From: JBHYGK01 sp051859045
Lineage (GTDB): Bacteria > Pseudomonadota > Gammaproteobacteria > Xanthomonadales > Xanthomonadaceae
Direction: 5' to 3'
DNA length: 30,292 bases
Assembly (NCBI GenBank): GCA_051859045.1
Contig: JBHYGK010000027.1
Span: 1 to 30,292, forward strand
Made by a program: the position numbers and the translations under genes. The notes beneath the pieces are model-generated. The model had not been told where the DNA came from, searched no databases, and saw only the letters and a program-made list of their open reading frames with translations. Below are positions 20,129 through 27,597 of the stretch, piece by piece. Positions within the stretch are counted from its first letter, which is position 1. Each line of letters begins with the position of its first letter.

Positions 20129-21594
20129 GCCGGGTGCTCGCCGCCCTCGACGCGCGTCCCGCCGCCGACGCCGTGCTGCGCGGCGACGCCGGTGCGCTCG
20201 ACGCGGCCACGCTGCGCGGGCGCATCGATGCGCTCGCGGCCGCCCTCGACGCGCTCCCGGCCGGCCCGGTCGCCAGCCGCCTCGACAACGGCCCCGACGC
20301 GGTGGTGCTGGAGCTCGCGCTCAAGCGCCTCGGCCGCGCCCACGTCGCGCTGCCGCCGTTCTTCTCCGACGCCCAGGTGGCGCATGCGCTCGAGGCCGCC
20401 GTCGCGCTGGTGCTGCCCGCCGCGGCCGCCCCGGGCCTGCCCGCGCTGCCCGGCGGCGCGCTCGCGCTGCGCGTGCTGCCGGCGCCCACCCGCGGCGTGC
20501 CCGCGGGCACCGCGCTGCTCACCTACACCTCGGGCTCCACCGGGCTGCCCAAGGGCGCCTGCCTCGACGCCGCGCTGCCCGAGGCCGTCGCGGCCTCGCT
20601 GGGCGAGGCGATGGCGCCGCTGGGCGTGCGCCGCCACCTGTGCGCGCTGCCGCTGGGCGTGCTGCTGGAGACCGTCGGCGGCGTCTACGCGCCGCTGCTG
20701 CAGGGCGGCGAGATCGTGCTGCCCGGGCTGGCCGCGCTCGGCCACGGCGGCAGCGGCGGGCTCGACGTGGCGCGCTTCATCGCCACGCTGCGCGCGTATG
20801 CGCCGGACTCGCTGATCCTCGTGCCGCAGCTGCTGCAGGCGCTGGTCGCGGCGGCGGAGCAGGGCGCCGCGCTGCCGGCCTCGCTGCGGATGATCGCGGT
20901 CGGCGGCGCGCGCGTGCCGGCCTCGCTGCTGGCGCGCGCCGCGGCGCTGGGCCTGCCGGTGTTCGAGGGCTACGGCCTGAGCGAGTGCGCCTCGGTGGTC
21001 TGCCTCAACCGGCCCGGCGCCAGCCGCGCCGGCAGCGTCGGCCGCGTGCTCGGCCACACCGCGCTGCGCGCCGACGCCGACGGCGAGCTGCTGGTCGACG
21101 GCCCGCGCTTCCTCGGCTACGCCGGCGAGCCCGCGCCGCCCGCCGGGCCGCTGCGCACCGGCGACCTCGGTCGCGTCGACGACGAGGGCTTCGTCGTCGT
21201 CGAGGGCCGGCGCAAGGCCATGTACATCACCGCCTGGGGCCGCAACGTCAGCCCCGAGTGGATCGAGGCCGAGCTGGCCCAGCATCCGGCGATCGCGCAG
21301 GCCGTGGCCTGGGGCGAGGGCCTCGCGCGCGCCGTCGCGATCGTGGTCCCGCGCCGCGCGGACCTCGCGCCCGCGGCGCTGGAGCGCGCGGTGGCCGAGG
21401 TCAACGCCGGCCTGCCCGAGTACGCGCGGATCGGCCCGGTGCTGGTGGCCGACGCGCCCTTCTCCACCGCCAACGGCCTGCTGACCGGCAACGGCCGGGT
21501 CCGCCGCGAGGCCGTGCTGGCCCGCCACGCCGATGCGCTGGCCGCCGCCGCCCGCGCCGACGCCGGCACCGCCGCCCGCCACGACGCGGCCTGA
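20125..21594 (+). CDS. AMP-forming acyl-activating enzyme (ANL superfamily)
   Basis: A 489-residue adenylating enzyme; the ATG overlaps the previous stop. Core motifs are clear: the P-loop YTSGSTGLPKG, FEGYGLSECASVV, RTGDLGRVD, and the hinge GRRKAMYITAWGRNVSPEWIE. In the C-terminal lid the usual TGK(I/L)xR reads TGNGRVRR, so the lysine that completes adenylation is replaced by Asn at the expected place. No carrier domain follows, and no separate acyl carrier protein gene is nearby, so the acceptor could be CoA or the product of a neighbour. The hinge resembles long-chain fatty-acid ligases. Role inferred: activating a carboxylic acid for the T_hemolysin, oxidase and SDR proteins encoded alongside. 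Confidence 0.88.
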   Translation: MSRVLAALDARPAADAVLRGDAGALDAATLRGRIDALAAALDALPAGPVASRLDNGPDAVVLELALKRLGRAHVALPPFFSDAQVAHALEAAVALVLPAAAAPGLPALPGGALALRVLPAPTRGVPAGTALLTYTSGSTGLPKGACLDAALPEAVAASLGEAMAPLGVRRHLCALPLGVLLETVGGVYAPLLQGGEIVLPGLAALGHGGSGGLDVARFIATLRAYAPDSLILVPQLLQALVAAAEQGAALPASLRMIAVGGARVPASLLARAAALGLPVFEGYGLSECASVVCLNRPGASRAGSVGRVLGHTALRADADGELLVDGPRFLGYAGEPAPPAGPLRTGDLGRVDDEGFVVVEGRRKAMYITAWGRNVSPEWIEAELAQHPAIAQAVAWGEGLARAVAIVVPRRADLAPAALERAVAEVNAGLPEYARIGPVLVADAPFSTANGLLTGNGRVRREAVLARHADALAAAARADAGTAARHDAA

Positions 21595-21633
21595 GCCTTC
21601 TGTCCTTCTCCTTCCCCACGAGTGCCCGCCCCC

Positions 21634-22344
21634 ATGACGCCCGACGCCTCCCACGCCGCCCCCGCGCAGCCCGCCACCGCCGGCTTCCACGACGCCCTGC
21701 TCGCCGCCACCGCCGACGCCCGCGCGCGCCTGCTCGGCCTGCCGATCCTGGCCGACGCCGCCGCCGGCCGGGTCACCCGCGAGGACTACGCCGCCTTCCT
21801 GACCCAGGCCTTCCACCACGTCCGCCACACCGTGCCCCTGCTGATGGCCTGCGGCGCGCGCCTGCCGGCGCGGCTGGAATGGCTGCGCGAAGCGGTGGCG
21901 GAGTACATCGAGGAGGAGCTCGGCCACCAGGAGTGGGTGCTCGACGACCTCGAGGCGATGGGCCTCGACCGCCACGCGATCGCCGCGTCGCGGCCCTCGC
22001 CGGCCACCGAGCTGATGGTCAGCTACGCCTGGGACACCATCCAGCGCGTGGATCCGCTGGGCTTCTTCGGCATGGTGCTGGTGCTCGAGGGCACCAGCGT
22101 GGCGCTGGCCACGCATGCCGCCGAGACGATCGAGACCACGCTGGGCCTGCCGCGCACCGCCTTCAGCTACCTGCGCTCGCACGGCGACCTCGACCAGGGC
22201 CACACGGCCTTCTTCGCCGGCCTGATGGACCGCCTGGTCGAGCCCGCCGACCGCGAGGCGGTGGTGCACGCCGCGCGGATGTTCTACCGGCTCTACGCGC
22301 AGGTGTTCGCGACGCTGCGCGAGCCCGCGGAGCGCGCGGCATGA
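21634..22344 (+). CDS. Heme-oxygenase-like di-iron oxidase (TenA/UndA/CADD-like)
   Basis: A 236-residue all-helical protein from ATG 21634 (GTG 21622 is an alternative). It belongs to the TenA/iron-containing redox fold. Metal ligands of heme-oxygenase-like oxidases (HDOs) can be read off: E95 and H98 (EELGHQEW), E152 (LVLEGTS), and H183, D187, H190 (SHGDLDQGH). The E-x2-H pattern is UndA-like and the H-x3-D-x2-H spacing is as in CADD. Thiaminase TenA proteins lack this set. Relatives cleave C-C bonds or N-oxidise amino and fatty acids; UndA turns lauric acid into 1-undecene. Substrate here is unknown, likely the acid activated by the preceding enzyme. It overlaps the SDR gene by four bases. 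Confidence 0.85.
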   Translation: MTPDASHAAPAQPATAGFHDALLAATADARARLLGLPILADAAAGRVTREDYAAFLTQAFHHVRHTVPLLMACGARLPARLEWLREAVAEYIEEELGHQEWVLDDLEAMGLDRHAIAASRPSPATELMVSYAWDTIQRVDPLGFFGMVLVLEGTSVALATHAAETIETTLGLPRTAFSYLRSHGDLDQGHTAFFAGLMDRLVEPADREAVVHAARMFYRLYAQVFATLREPAERAA

Positions 22345-23246
22345 GCGCGGCCCAGGCCTCGCCGCTGGCCGGCCGCGGCGTGGTGCTGACCGGCGCCAGC
22401 GGCGGCATCGGCAGCGCGCTGTGCGCGGCGCTGCGCGCCGCCGGCGCGCACGTCTACGCGGTGGGCCGCGATCCCGCGCGGCTGCTCGCGCTGGCCGCGC
22501 AGGCCGCGCCCGGCGGGTTCACGCCGGTGGTCGCCGACCTCGCCGCCGCCGACGGCCCCGCGCGGGTGCGCGACGCGCTCTCCGCCGCCGCCCGCGGCCC
22601 CGGCGAGCCCGCGCCCTCGGTGCTGGTGCTGGGCGCGGCGGTGTCGCACTTCGGGCTGTTCGCCGACGCCAGCGAGAGCGCGCTGCGCGAGCAGGTCGAG
22701 ACCAACCTGCTCGCGCCGATGCGCCTGGCCCACGCGCTGCTGCCGATGCTCGCCGCCGCCGCGGGCCCGGGCGCGCCGGCGCCGGCGGTGGTGGCGATCG
22801 GCTCGACCTTCGGCAGCCTCGGCTACCCGGGCTTCGGCGCCTACAGCGCCAGCAAGTTCGGCCTGCGCGGCTTCATCGAGGCGATGGGGCGCGAACACGC
22901 CGACGGGCCGGTGCGCTGGCAGTATCTCGCCCCGCGCGCCACCCGCACCGCCTTCAACAGCCCGGCCGTCGACGCGCTCAACGCCGCGCTCGGCACCGCC
23001 GTGGACGCACCCTCCGACGTCGCCGCGCAGCTGGTGGCCGACATCGCGCGCGGCACCCGCCGGCGCCAGCTCGGTTGGCCCGAGCGCCTGTTCGCCCGCC
23101 TCAACGGCCTGCTGCCCGAGCTCGTCGACCGCGCGCTCGCCGGCCAGCTCCCGACCATCCGGGCGCACGCCACGTCGCGGGTGTCGATCGTCCATCCCTC
23201 CGCCGCCGGGCCCGCGCCCGCGGCCGTCCCGCCGCCCGCGCGCTGA
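22341..23246 (+). CDS. Short-chain dehydrogenase/reductase (SDR)
   Basis: A 301-residue classical SDR. The nucleotide-binding motif TGASGGIG is at residues 17-24. The NNAG position reads VLGAAVSHFG. The catalytic Ser is S155 (IGSTFG) and the Tyr/Lys pair is Y168/K172 (YSASK). The loop after the active site reads PRATRT in place of PGxxxT. The C-terminal 50 residues extend past the core with a helix ending in an Ala/Pro-rich tail, as in SDRs that act on lipidic substrates. The ATGA overlap with the oxidase gene implies co-translation. Probably NADP-dependent, reducing or oxidising the product of the cassette. Confidence 0.88.
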   Translation: MSAAQASPLAGRGVVLTGASGGIGSALCAALRAAGAHVYAVGRDPARLLALAAQAAPGGFTPVVADLAAADGPARVRDALSAAARGPGEPAPSVLVLGAAVSHFGLFADASESALREQVETNLLAPMRLAHALLPMLAAAAGPGAPAPAVVAIGSTFGSLGYPGFGAYSASKFGLRGFIEAMGREHADGPVRWQYLAPRATRTAFNSPAVDALNAALGTAVDAPSDVAAQLVADIARGTRRRQLGWPERLFARLNGLLPELVDRALAGQLPTIRAHATSRVSIVHPSAAGPAPAAVPPPAR

Positions 23247-23297
23247 CCCGCGCGCCGGCCCCGCCTTCGTCCTCGCCATCGTCCCCTGGAGTCCGCC

Positions 23298-23987
23298 ATG
23301 ACCGTCCGCCCGTCCCCGCTCGCCGCCGCGCTGCTCGCCCTCGGCCTCGCCGCCGCCCCCGCCTTCGCGTTCGCCCAGGACGCCGCCGCGCCCGCCGCCG
23401 AGGCCGCCGCGCCGGCCGCCGAGGCCGCGCCCCACCTCGCGCTGCAGGCGCGCTGGGCCGAGATCAAGTACGCCACCCCCGAGGACCGCCGCGCCGACGC
23501 GTTCGAGGCGCTCGCCACCGAGGCCGACGCCGCCGTCGCGCTGCATCCGCGCGACGCCGCGCTGCTGACCTGGCGCGGCATCGTGCTGGCCAGCTGGGCC
23601 GGCGCGAAGGGCGGGCTGGGCGCGCTGTCGCTGGCGCGGCGCGCGAAGGCCGACTTCGAGGCCGCCATCGGCATCGACCCCGGCGCGCTCGACGGCTCCG
23701 CCCACACCAGCCTCGGCAGCCTGTACTACCAGGTGCCGGGCTGGCCGGTCGGCTTCGGCGACGAGGACCAGGCCCGCGAGCACCTGCAGGCCGGCCTCGC
23801 CTTGAACCCCGACGGCATCGACAGCCTGTACTTCTGGGGCGACTTCCTGCGCGACCAGGGCGACCCGGTGTCGGCGATCGACGCGCTCGAGAAGGCGCTG
23901 CGCGCCGCGCCGCGCCCGGGCCGCGAGGCCGCCGACGCCGGCCGCCGCGCCGAGGTCGAGGCCCTGCTCGCGCAGCTGCGCGAGTGA
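23298..23987 (+). CDS. Exported TPR-repeat protein
   Basis: A 229-residue protein with a signal peptide (1-27, ending AFAFA before QDAAA). A short duplicated linker (PAAEAA/PAAEAAP) follows, then helical hairpins that look like tetratricopeptide repeats (LHPRDAALLTWRGIVLAS; ARRAKADFEAAIGIDPGALD; GDEDQAREHLQAGLALNPDG; GDPVSAIDALEKALRAAPRP). No lipobox is visible, so it is probably soluble in the periplasm. GGAG six bases before the ATG is a clear ribosome binding site. It lies 51 bases after the SDR and 47 before the response regulator. It could belong to either unit or stand alone; partner proteins are unknown. Confidence 0.75.
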   Translation: MTVRPSPLAAALLALGLAAAPAFAFAQDAAAPAAEAAAPAAEAAPHLALQARWAEIKYATPEDRRADAFEALATEADAAVALHPRDAALLTWRGIVLASWAGAKGGLGALSLARRAKADFEAAIGIDPGALDGSAHTSLGSLYYQVPGWPVGFGDEDQAREHLQAGLALNPDGIDSLYFWGDFLRDQGDPVSAIDALEKALRAAPRPGREAADAGRRAEVEALLAQLRE

Positions 23988-24022
23988 GGCCGCACCGCCG
24001 CGACGCGCGCCCGCGCCAGGGC

Positions 24023-24034
24023 TAGACTCCACGC
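24023..24034 (+). promoter_or_regulatory. -10 element predicting a leaderless response-regulator mRNA
   Basis: TAGACT (24023-24028) ends six bases before the ATG at 24035. The -35 at 24000-24005 (GCGACG, spacer 17) matches the consensus only at GAC. Transcription would begin at the start codon, and no Shine-Dalgarno is present. Confidence 0.55.
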
Positions 24035-24748
24035 ATGCGCATCCTGCTCGTGGAAGACGACGCCCTGCTCGGCGAGGGCATCCAGACCGCCCTCAAGCGC
24101 GCCGCGCTGACGGTGGACTGGCTGCGCGACGGCGCCAGCGCGCTGGCGGCGATCCGCGACGGCGGCATCGACGTGGTCGTGCTCGACCTCGGCCTGCCGA
24201 GGCTCGACGGCATGCAGGTGATCCGCGCCGCGCGCGCCGCGCGCAGCACCACGCCGATCCTCGTGCTCACCGCGCGCGACCGCGTGGCCGATCGCGTCGA
24301 GGCGCTCGACCTCGGCGCGGACGATTTCCTCGGCAAGCCCTTCGACACCACCGAGCTGCTGGCCCGGATCCGCGCGCTGCACCGGCGCGGCCAGGGCCAG
24401 GCCCAGGCCTGCCTGGCGCACGGGCCGCTCGAGCTCGACCCGGCCGCGCTGGAGGTGCGCTGGCGCGGCCGCGGCGTCGACCTGCCGCGGCGCGAGTTCG
24501 CGCTGCTGCGCGCGCTGCTCGACCACGCCGGCCGGGTCGCCAGCCGCGAGGCGCTGCAGCAGACCCTCTACGGCTGGGACGAGGACGTCGCCAGCAACGC
24601 GCTCGAGGTCCATGTCCACCACCTGCGGCGCAAGCTCGATCCGGCCCTGATCCGCACCGTGCGCGGCGTGGGCTACGCGCTGGCCCCGGCGGCCGAGCTG
24701 CTGGCCGCGGCGCCGGCCGACGCGCCCCCGGTGGACCCCGCGCCGTGA
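24035..24748 (+). CDS. OmpR-family response regulator (QseB/PmrA-like)
   Basis: A 237-residue two-component regulator. The receiver domain (1-115) has the acidic pair D8/D9, phospho-acceptor D51 (VVLDLGLP), T79 and K101 (GKPFD). The winged-helix DNA-binding domain (about 125-222) carries LPRREFALLRALLDHAGRVASREAL, SNALEVHVHHLRRKL and the closing VRGVGYAL. The C-terminal 15 residues are Ala/Pro-rich. It is followed by the sensor kinase with a GTGA overlap at 24745-24748. QseB/PmrA relatives respond to envelope conditions or cations; the signal cannot be read from sequence. Confidence 0.94.
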   Translation: MRILLVEDDALLGEGIQTALKRAALTVDWLRDGASALAAIRDGGIDVVVLDLGLPRLDGMQVIRAARAARSTTPILVLTARDRVADRVEALDLGADDFLGKPFDTTELLARIRALHRRGQGQAQACLAHGPLELDPAALEVRWRGRGVDLPRREFALLRALLDHAGRVASREALQQTLYGWDEDVASNALEVHVHHLRRKLDPALIRTVRGVGYALAPAAELLAAAPADAPPVDPAP

Positions 24749-26166
24749 CCCTGCAGCCGTTCTCCGCCCGCCGCCTGCTGATCCTCGCGCTGGTGCTGGT
24801 GGTCTGCGCGGTGTCGGCCGTGGCCGCGGGCTTCAGCTACCGCGCCGGCCTGGTCGAGTCCGGCGAACTCTTCGACGCCAAGCTCGCGCATTCCGCGCGG
24901 GTGCTGGCCGCGCTGGTCGACCAGCCGCTGGCCGACGCGCCGGTGGCCGCGGGCGAGCCGCTGGTGGTGCAGGTGTGGCAGGGCGGGCCGCGCGAGGGCG
25001 TCGGCGACGCGCTGGTCAGCGCCGACGGGCACGCCTACGAGACCAAGCTCGCCTTCGAGGTGCTCGATGGCGAGGGCCGCATCGTGCTGCGCTCCGACAG
25101 CGGGCCGGACGGGCGCCTGGCGGCGCTGGAGCCCGGCTTCGACGACGTCTCCATCGACGGCGAGGCCTGGCGGGTGTTCACGCTGCGCACCCCGCGCGGG
25201 CTGTGGGTGCAGGCCGGCGAGCGCGGCGACATCCGCGCCGAGATGGCCGCCGAGATCGCGTTCGGCACGATGGCGCCGATGCTGCTGGCGCTGCCGGTGC
25301 TGGCGCTGCTGGTGTGGGGCGTCGTGGCCTGGGCCAGCCGCGCGCTGGCGCGGCTCTCGGGCCAGCTCGAGCGGCGCGCGGCCGACGCGCTGGCGCCGCT
25401 GGCGCCCTCCGACGTGCCCGAGGAGCTGCGCGGGCTGGTGCTGGCGCTCAACGGGCTGCTCGGCCGGCTCGGCGAGGCGCTGGAGCGCGAGCGCCGGTTC
25501 ACCGCCGACGCCGCCCACGAGCTGCGCACGCCGCTGGCGGCGCTGCGCGTGCATGCCTCGAACCTGCGCGATGCGCGCGACGCCGCCGAGCGCGAGGCCT
25601 CCCAGGCCCAGCTCGAGGCCGGCATGCGCCGGATGGAGCGGCTGGTGACCCAGCTGCTGGAGCTCGCGCGCCAGGAGCCCGGCGCGCAGCCGGCCGACGC
25701 CGCGCCGCACGCGCCGGTGGCGTTCGGCGCCTGCGTGCGCCGGGCGGTGGCCGAGATCGCGCTGGCCGGGATGGACCGCGGCATCGACCTCGAGGTCGAC
25801 GCGCCCGACGGCCTCGTCGTCGCCGGCGACGAGCTGGCGCTGGGCGTGCTGGTGCGCAACCTGGTGGACAACGCGCTGCGCTACACGCCCGAGGGCGGCC
25901 GGGTGCGGGTGTCGCTGGCCGGCGAGGGCGTCGTGGTGCGGCTGCGGGTGGAGGACTCGGGGCCCGGCATCCCGGTCGAGGCGCGCGCCGCGGCGCTGGC
26001 GCGCTTCCACCGCGGGCTCGGGCACGCCGCCAGCGGCAGCGGGCTCGGCCTGTCGATCGTGCAGCGGATCGTCGAGCGCCACGGCGGCGGGCTGGTGCTG
26101 GAGGACTCGCCGGCGCTCGGCGGCCTGCGGGTGGACGTGCGCCTGCCGACCGCGCGCGCGGCCTGA
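24745..26166 (+). CDS. Sensor histidine kinase (QseC/PmrB-like)
   Basis: A 473-residue inner-membrane kinase with GTG start overlapping the regulator stop. TM1 is at about 10-32 and TM2 at about 176-198, enclosing a 145-residue periplasmic sensor (2CSK_N type). A HAMP-like linker follows. The dimerisation helix holds H258 (RRFTADAAHELRTPLAALR). The ATPase domain has the N-box LVRNLVDNALRYTPEGG, G1 box VEDSGPGIP and G2 box GSGLGLSIVQRIV. All catalytic motifs are intact. Partner: the preceding regulator. The ligand is unknown; the periplasmic domain lacks the acidic iron-binding ExxE motif of PmrB as far as I can see. Confidence 0.93.
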   Translation: MTLQPFSARRLLILALVLVVCAVSAVAAGFSYRAGLVESGELFDAKLAHSARVLAALVDQPLADAPVAAGEPLVVQVWQGGPREGVGDALVSADGHAYETKLAFEVLDGEGRIVLRSDSGPDGRLAALEPGFDDVSIDGEAWRVFTLRTPRGLWVQAGERGDIRAEMAAEIAFGTMAPMLLALPVLALLVWGVVAWASRALARLSGQLERRAADALAPLAPSDVPEELRGLVLALNGLLGRLGEALERERRFTADAAHELRTPLAALRVHASNLRDARDAAEREASQAQLEAGMRRMERLVTQLLELARQEPGAQPADAAPHAPVAFGACVRRAVAEIALAGMDRGIDLEVDAPDGLVVAGDELALGVLVRNLVDNALRYTPEGGRVRVSLAGEGVVVRLRVEDSGPGIPVEARAAALARFHRGLGHAASGSGLGLSIVQRIVERHGGGLVLEDSPALGGLRVDVRLPTARAA

Positions 26167-26204
26167 GCCGAGGCGGCCGACTGCGCGGCGCGCGCCCGCC
26201 GCGC

Positions 26205-26216
26205 TACCCTTCGCGC
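26205..26216 (+). promoter_or_regulatory. -10 element predicting a leaderless hutF mRNA
   Basis: TACCCT (26205-26210) ends six bases before the ATG at 26217, the same geometry as for zur and the response regulator. No good -35 is visible, so an activator may be needed or the site may be weak. Confidence 0.4.
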
Positions 26217-27584
26217 ATGCCCACCGCCACCTTCCACGCCCCGCTCGCCTGGACCCCGTCCGGCTGGCGCACGCACCAGCGCCTCGCGCTGGCCACCAGC
26301 GGCCGCTTCGCCGCCGCCGCCACCGACGGCCCCGCGCCCAGCCTGTCCGGCGGGCCGGTGCTGCCGGGCATGCCCAACCTGCATTCGCATGCCTTCCAGC
26401 GCGCGCTGCTCGGGCGCGTGGAGCGCGCCGGCCCCGGCGAGGACAGCTTCTGGAGCTGGCGCGAGGCGATGTACCAGGTCGCCGCGCGCTTCGATCCCGA
26501 CGTGCTGCGCGCGGTCGCCGCGCAGCTCTACGCCGAGATGCTCGAGGCCGGCTACACCCGGGTCTGCGAGTTCCACTACCTGCACCACGCGCCCGGCGGC
26601 CTGCCTTACGCCGAGCCCGCGGCGATGTCGCTGGCGCTCGTGGAGGCCGCGCGCGAGGCCGGCATCGGCCTGACCCTGCTGCCGGTGCTCTACCAGCGCG
26701 GCGGCTTCGACGGCCGCGCGCTGGGCGAGCGCCAGCGCCGCTTCGCGCACGACCGCGATGCCTTCCTGGGCCTGCTCGCGCGGCTCAAGCGCGAGGAGGC
26801 GCGCGACCCCGACCTGCGCGTGGGCCTGGCTTTCCACAGCCTGCGCGCGGTGGACGAGGCGGCGATGCGCGACGTGCTCGCCGCGCTGCCGGATCCGACC
26901 ATGCCGGTGCACTTGCACGTCGCCGAACAGGTGGGCGAGGTGGAGGACTGCCTGGCCGTGCACGGCCAGCGCCCGGTGCGCTGGCTGCTCGACCGCTTCG
27001 CGATCGACGCGCGCTGGACCCTGGTGCACGCCACGCATCTCGACGACGGCGAACTCGCGGGCGTCGCCGCCAGCGGCGCCACCGTCGCGCTGTGCCCGGT
27101 GACCGAGGCCAACCTCGGCGACGGCCTGTTCCCGCTGCGCGCCTACCTTGCCGCGGGCGGCGCGTTCGGCATCGGCAGCGACTCGCAGGTGTCGGTGGAT
27201 CCGGTGGAGGAGCTGCGCTGGCTGGAGCACGGCGCCCGCCTGGGCAGCCTGCGGCGCAACCGCGCGGCGCTGGCGCCCGGCGCGAGCAGCGGCGAGACCC
27301 TGCTGGCCGGCGCGCTGGCCGGCGGCGCCGCGGCCTGCGGGCGCGCGCCCAGCGCGCTGGCCGCGGGCGGCGAGGGCGACCTCGTCGTGCTGCACGGCGA
27401 CGATCCGGCCTTCGCCGGCGTGGCCGAGGACGGCCTGGTGGACGCGTGGCTGTTCGGCCGCCGCCGGCCCGGCGTGCGCGAGGCCTGGCGCGGCGGCCGC
27501 GCGCTGGTGCTCGAGGGCCGCCACGTGCGCGGCGAGGCCATCGGCCGCGCGTTCCGCGCGGCGATGGCGCGCGTCGCGGGCTGA
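26217..27584 (+). CDS. hutF: Formimidoylglutamate deiminase HutF
   Basis: A 455-residue amidohydrolase-superfamily enzyme that converts N-formimino-L-glutamate to N-formyl-L-glutamate and ammonia, the five-step histidine route. Motifs in order: LPGMPNLHSHAFQRAL (two metal His), SFWSWREAMY, CEFHYLHH, VGLAFHSLRAV, VHLHVAEQ, LVHATHLDD, CPVTEANLGDGLFPL and FGIGSDSQVSVDP with the metal Asp. The start MPTATFHAPLAW is supported by the upstream -10. Its presence implies a HutG-type formylglutamate deformylase elsewhere. It converges on the NPP gene with only 13 bases between stops and no visible terminator, so read-through antisense RNA is possible. Confidence 0.95.
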   Translation: MPTATFHAPLAWTPSGWRTHQRLALATSGRFAAAATDGPAPSLSGGPVLPGMPNLHSHAFQRALLGRVERAGPGEDSFWSWREAMYQVAARFDPDVLRAVAAQLYAEMLEAGYTRVCEFHYLHHAPGGLPYAEPAAMSLALVEAAREAGIGLTLLPVLYQRGGFDGRALGERQRRFAHDRDAFLGLLARLKREEARDPDLRVGLAFHSLRAVDEAAMRDVLAALPDPTMPVHLHVAEQVGEVEDCLAVHGQRPVRWLLDRFAIDARWTLVHATHLDDGELAGVAASGATVALCPVTEANLGDGLFPLRAYLAAGGAFGIGSDSQVSVDPVEELRWLEHGARLGSLRRNRAALAPGASSGETLLAGALAGGAAACGRAPSALAAGGEGDLVVLHGDDPAFAGVAEDGLVDAWLFGRRRPGVREAWRGGRALVLEGRHVRGEAIGRAFRAAMARVAG

Positions 27585-27597
27585 GGGCGCCGCGCGC

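Noticed and set aside
21622..21633. GTG at 21622 as start of the di-iron oxidase
   Set aside because: It is in frame, but ATG 21634 is equally placed and the extra four residues carry no conserved feature. Neither start has a clear ribosome binding site, so this remains a weak preference.
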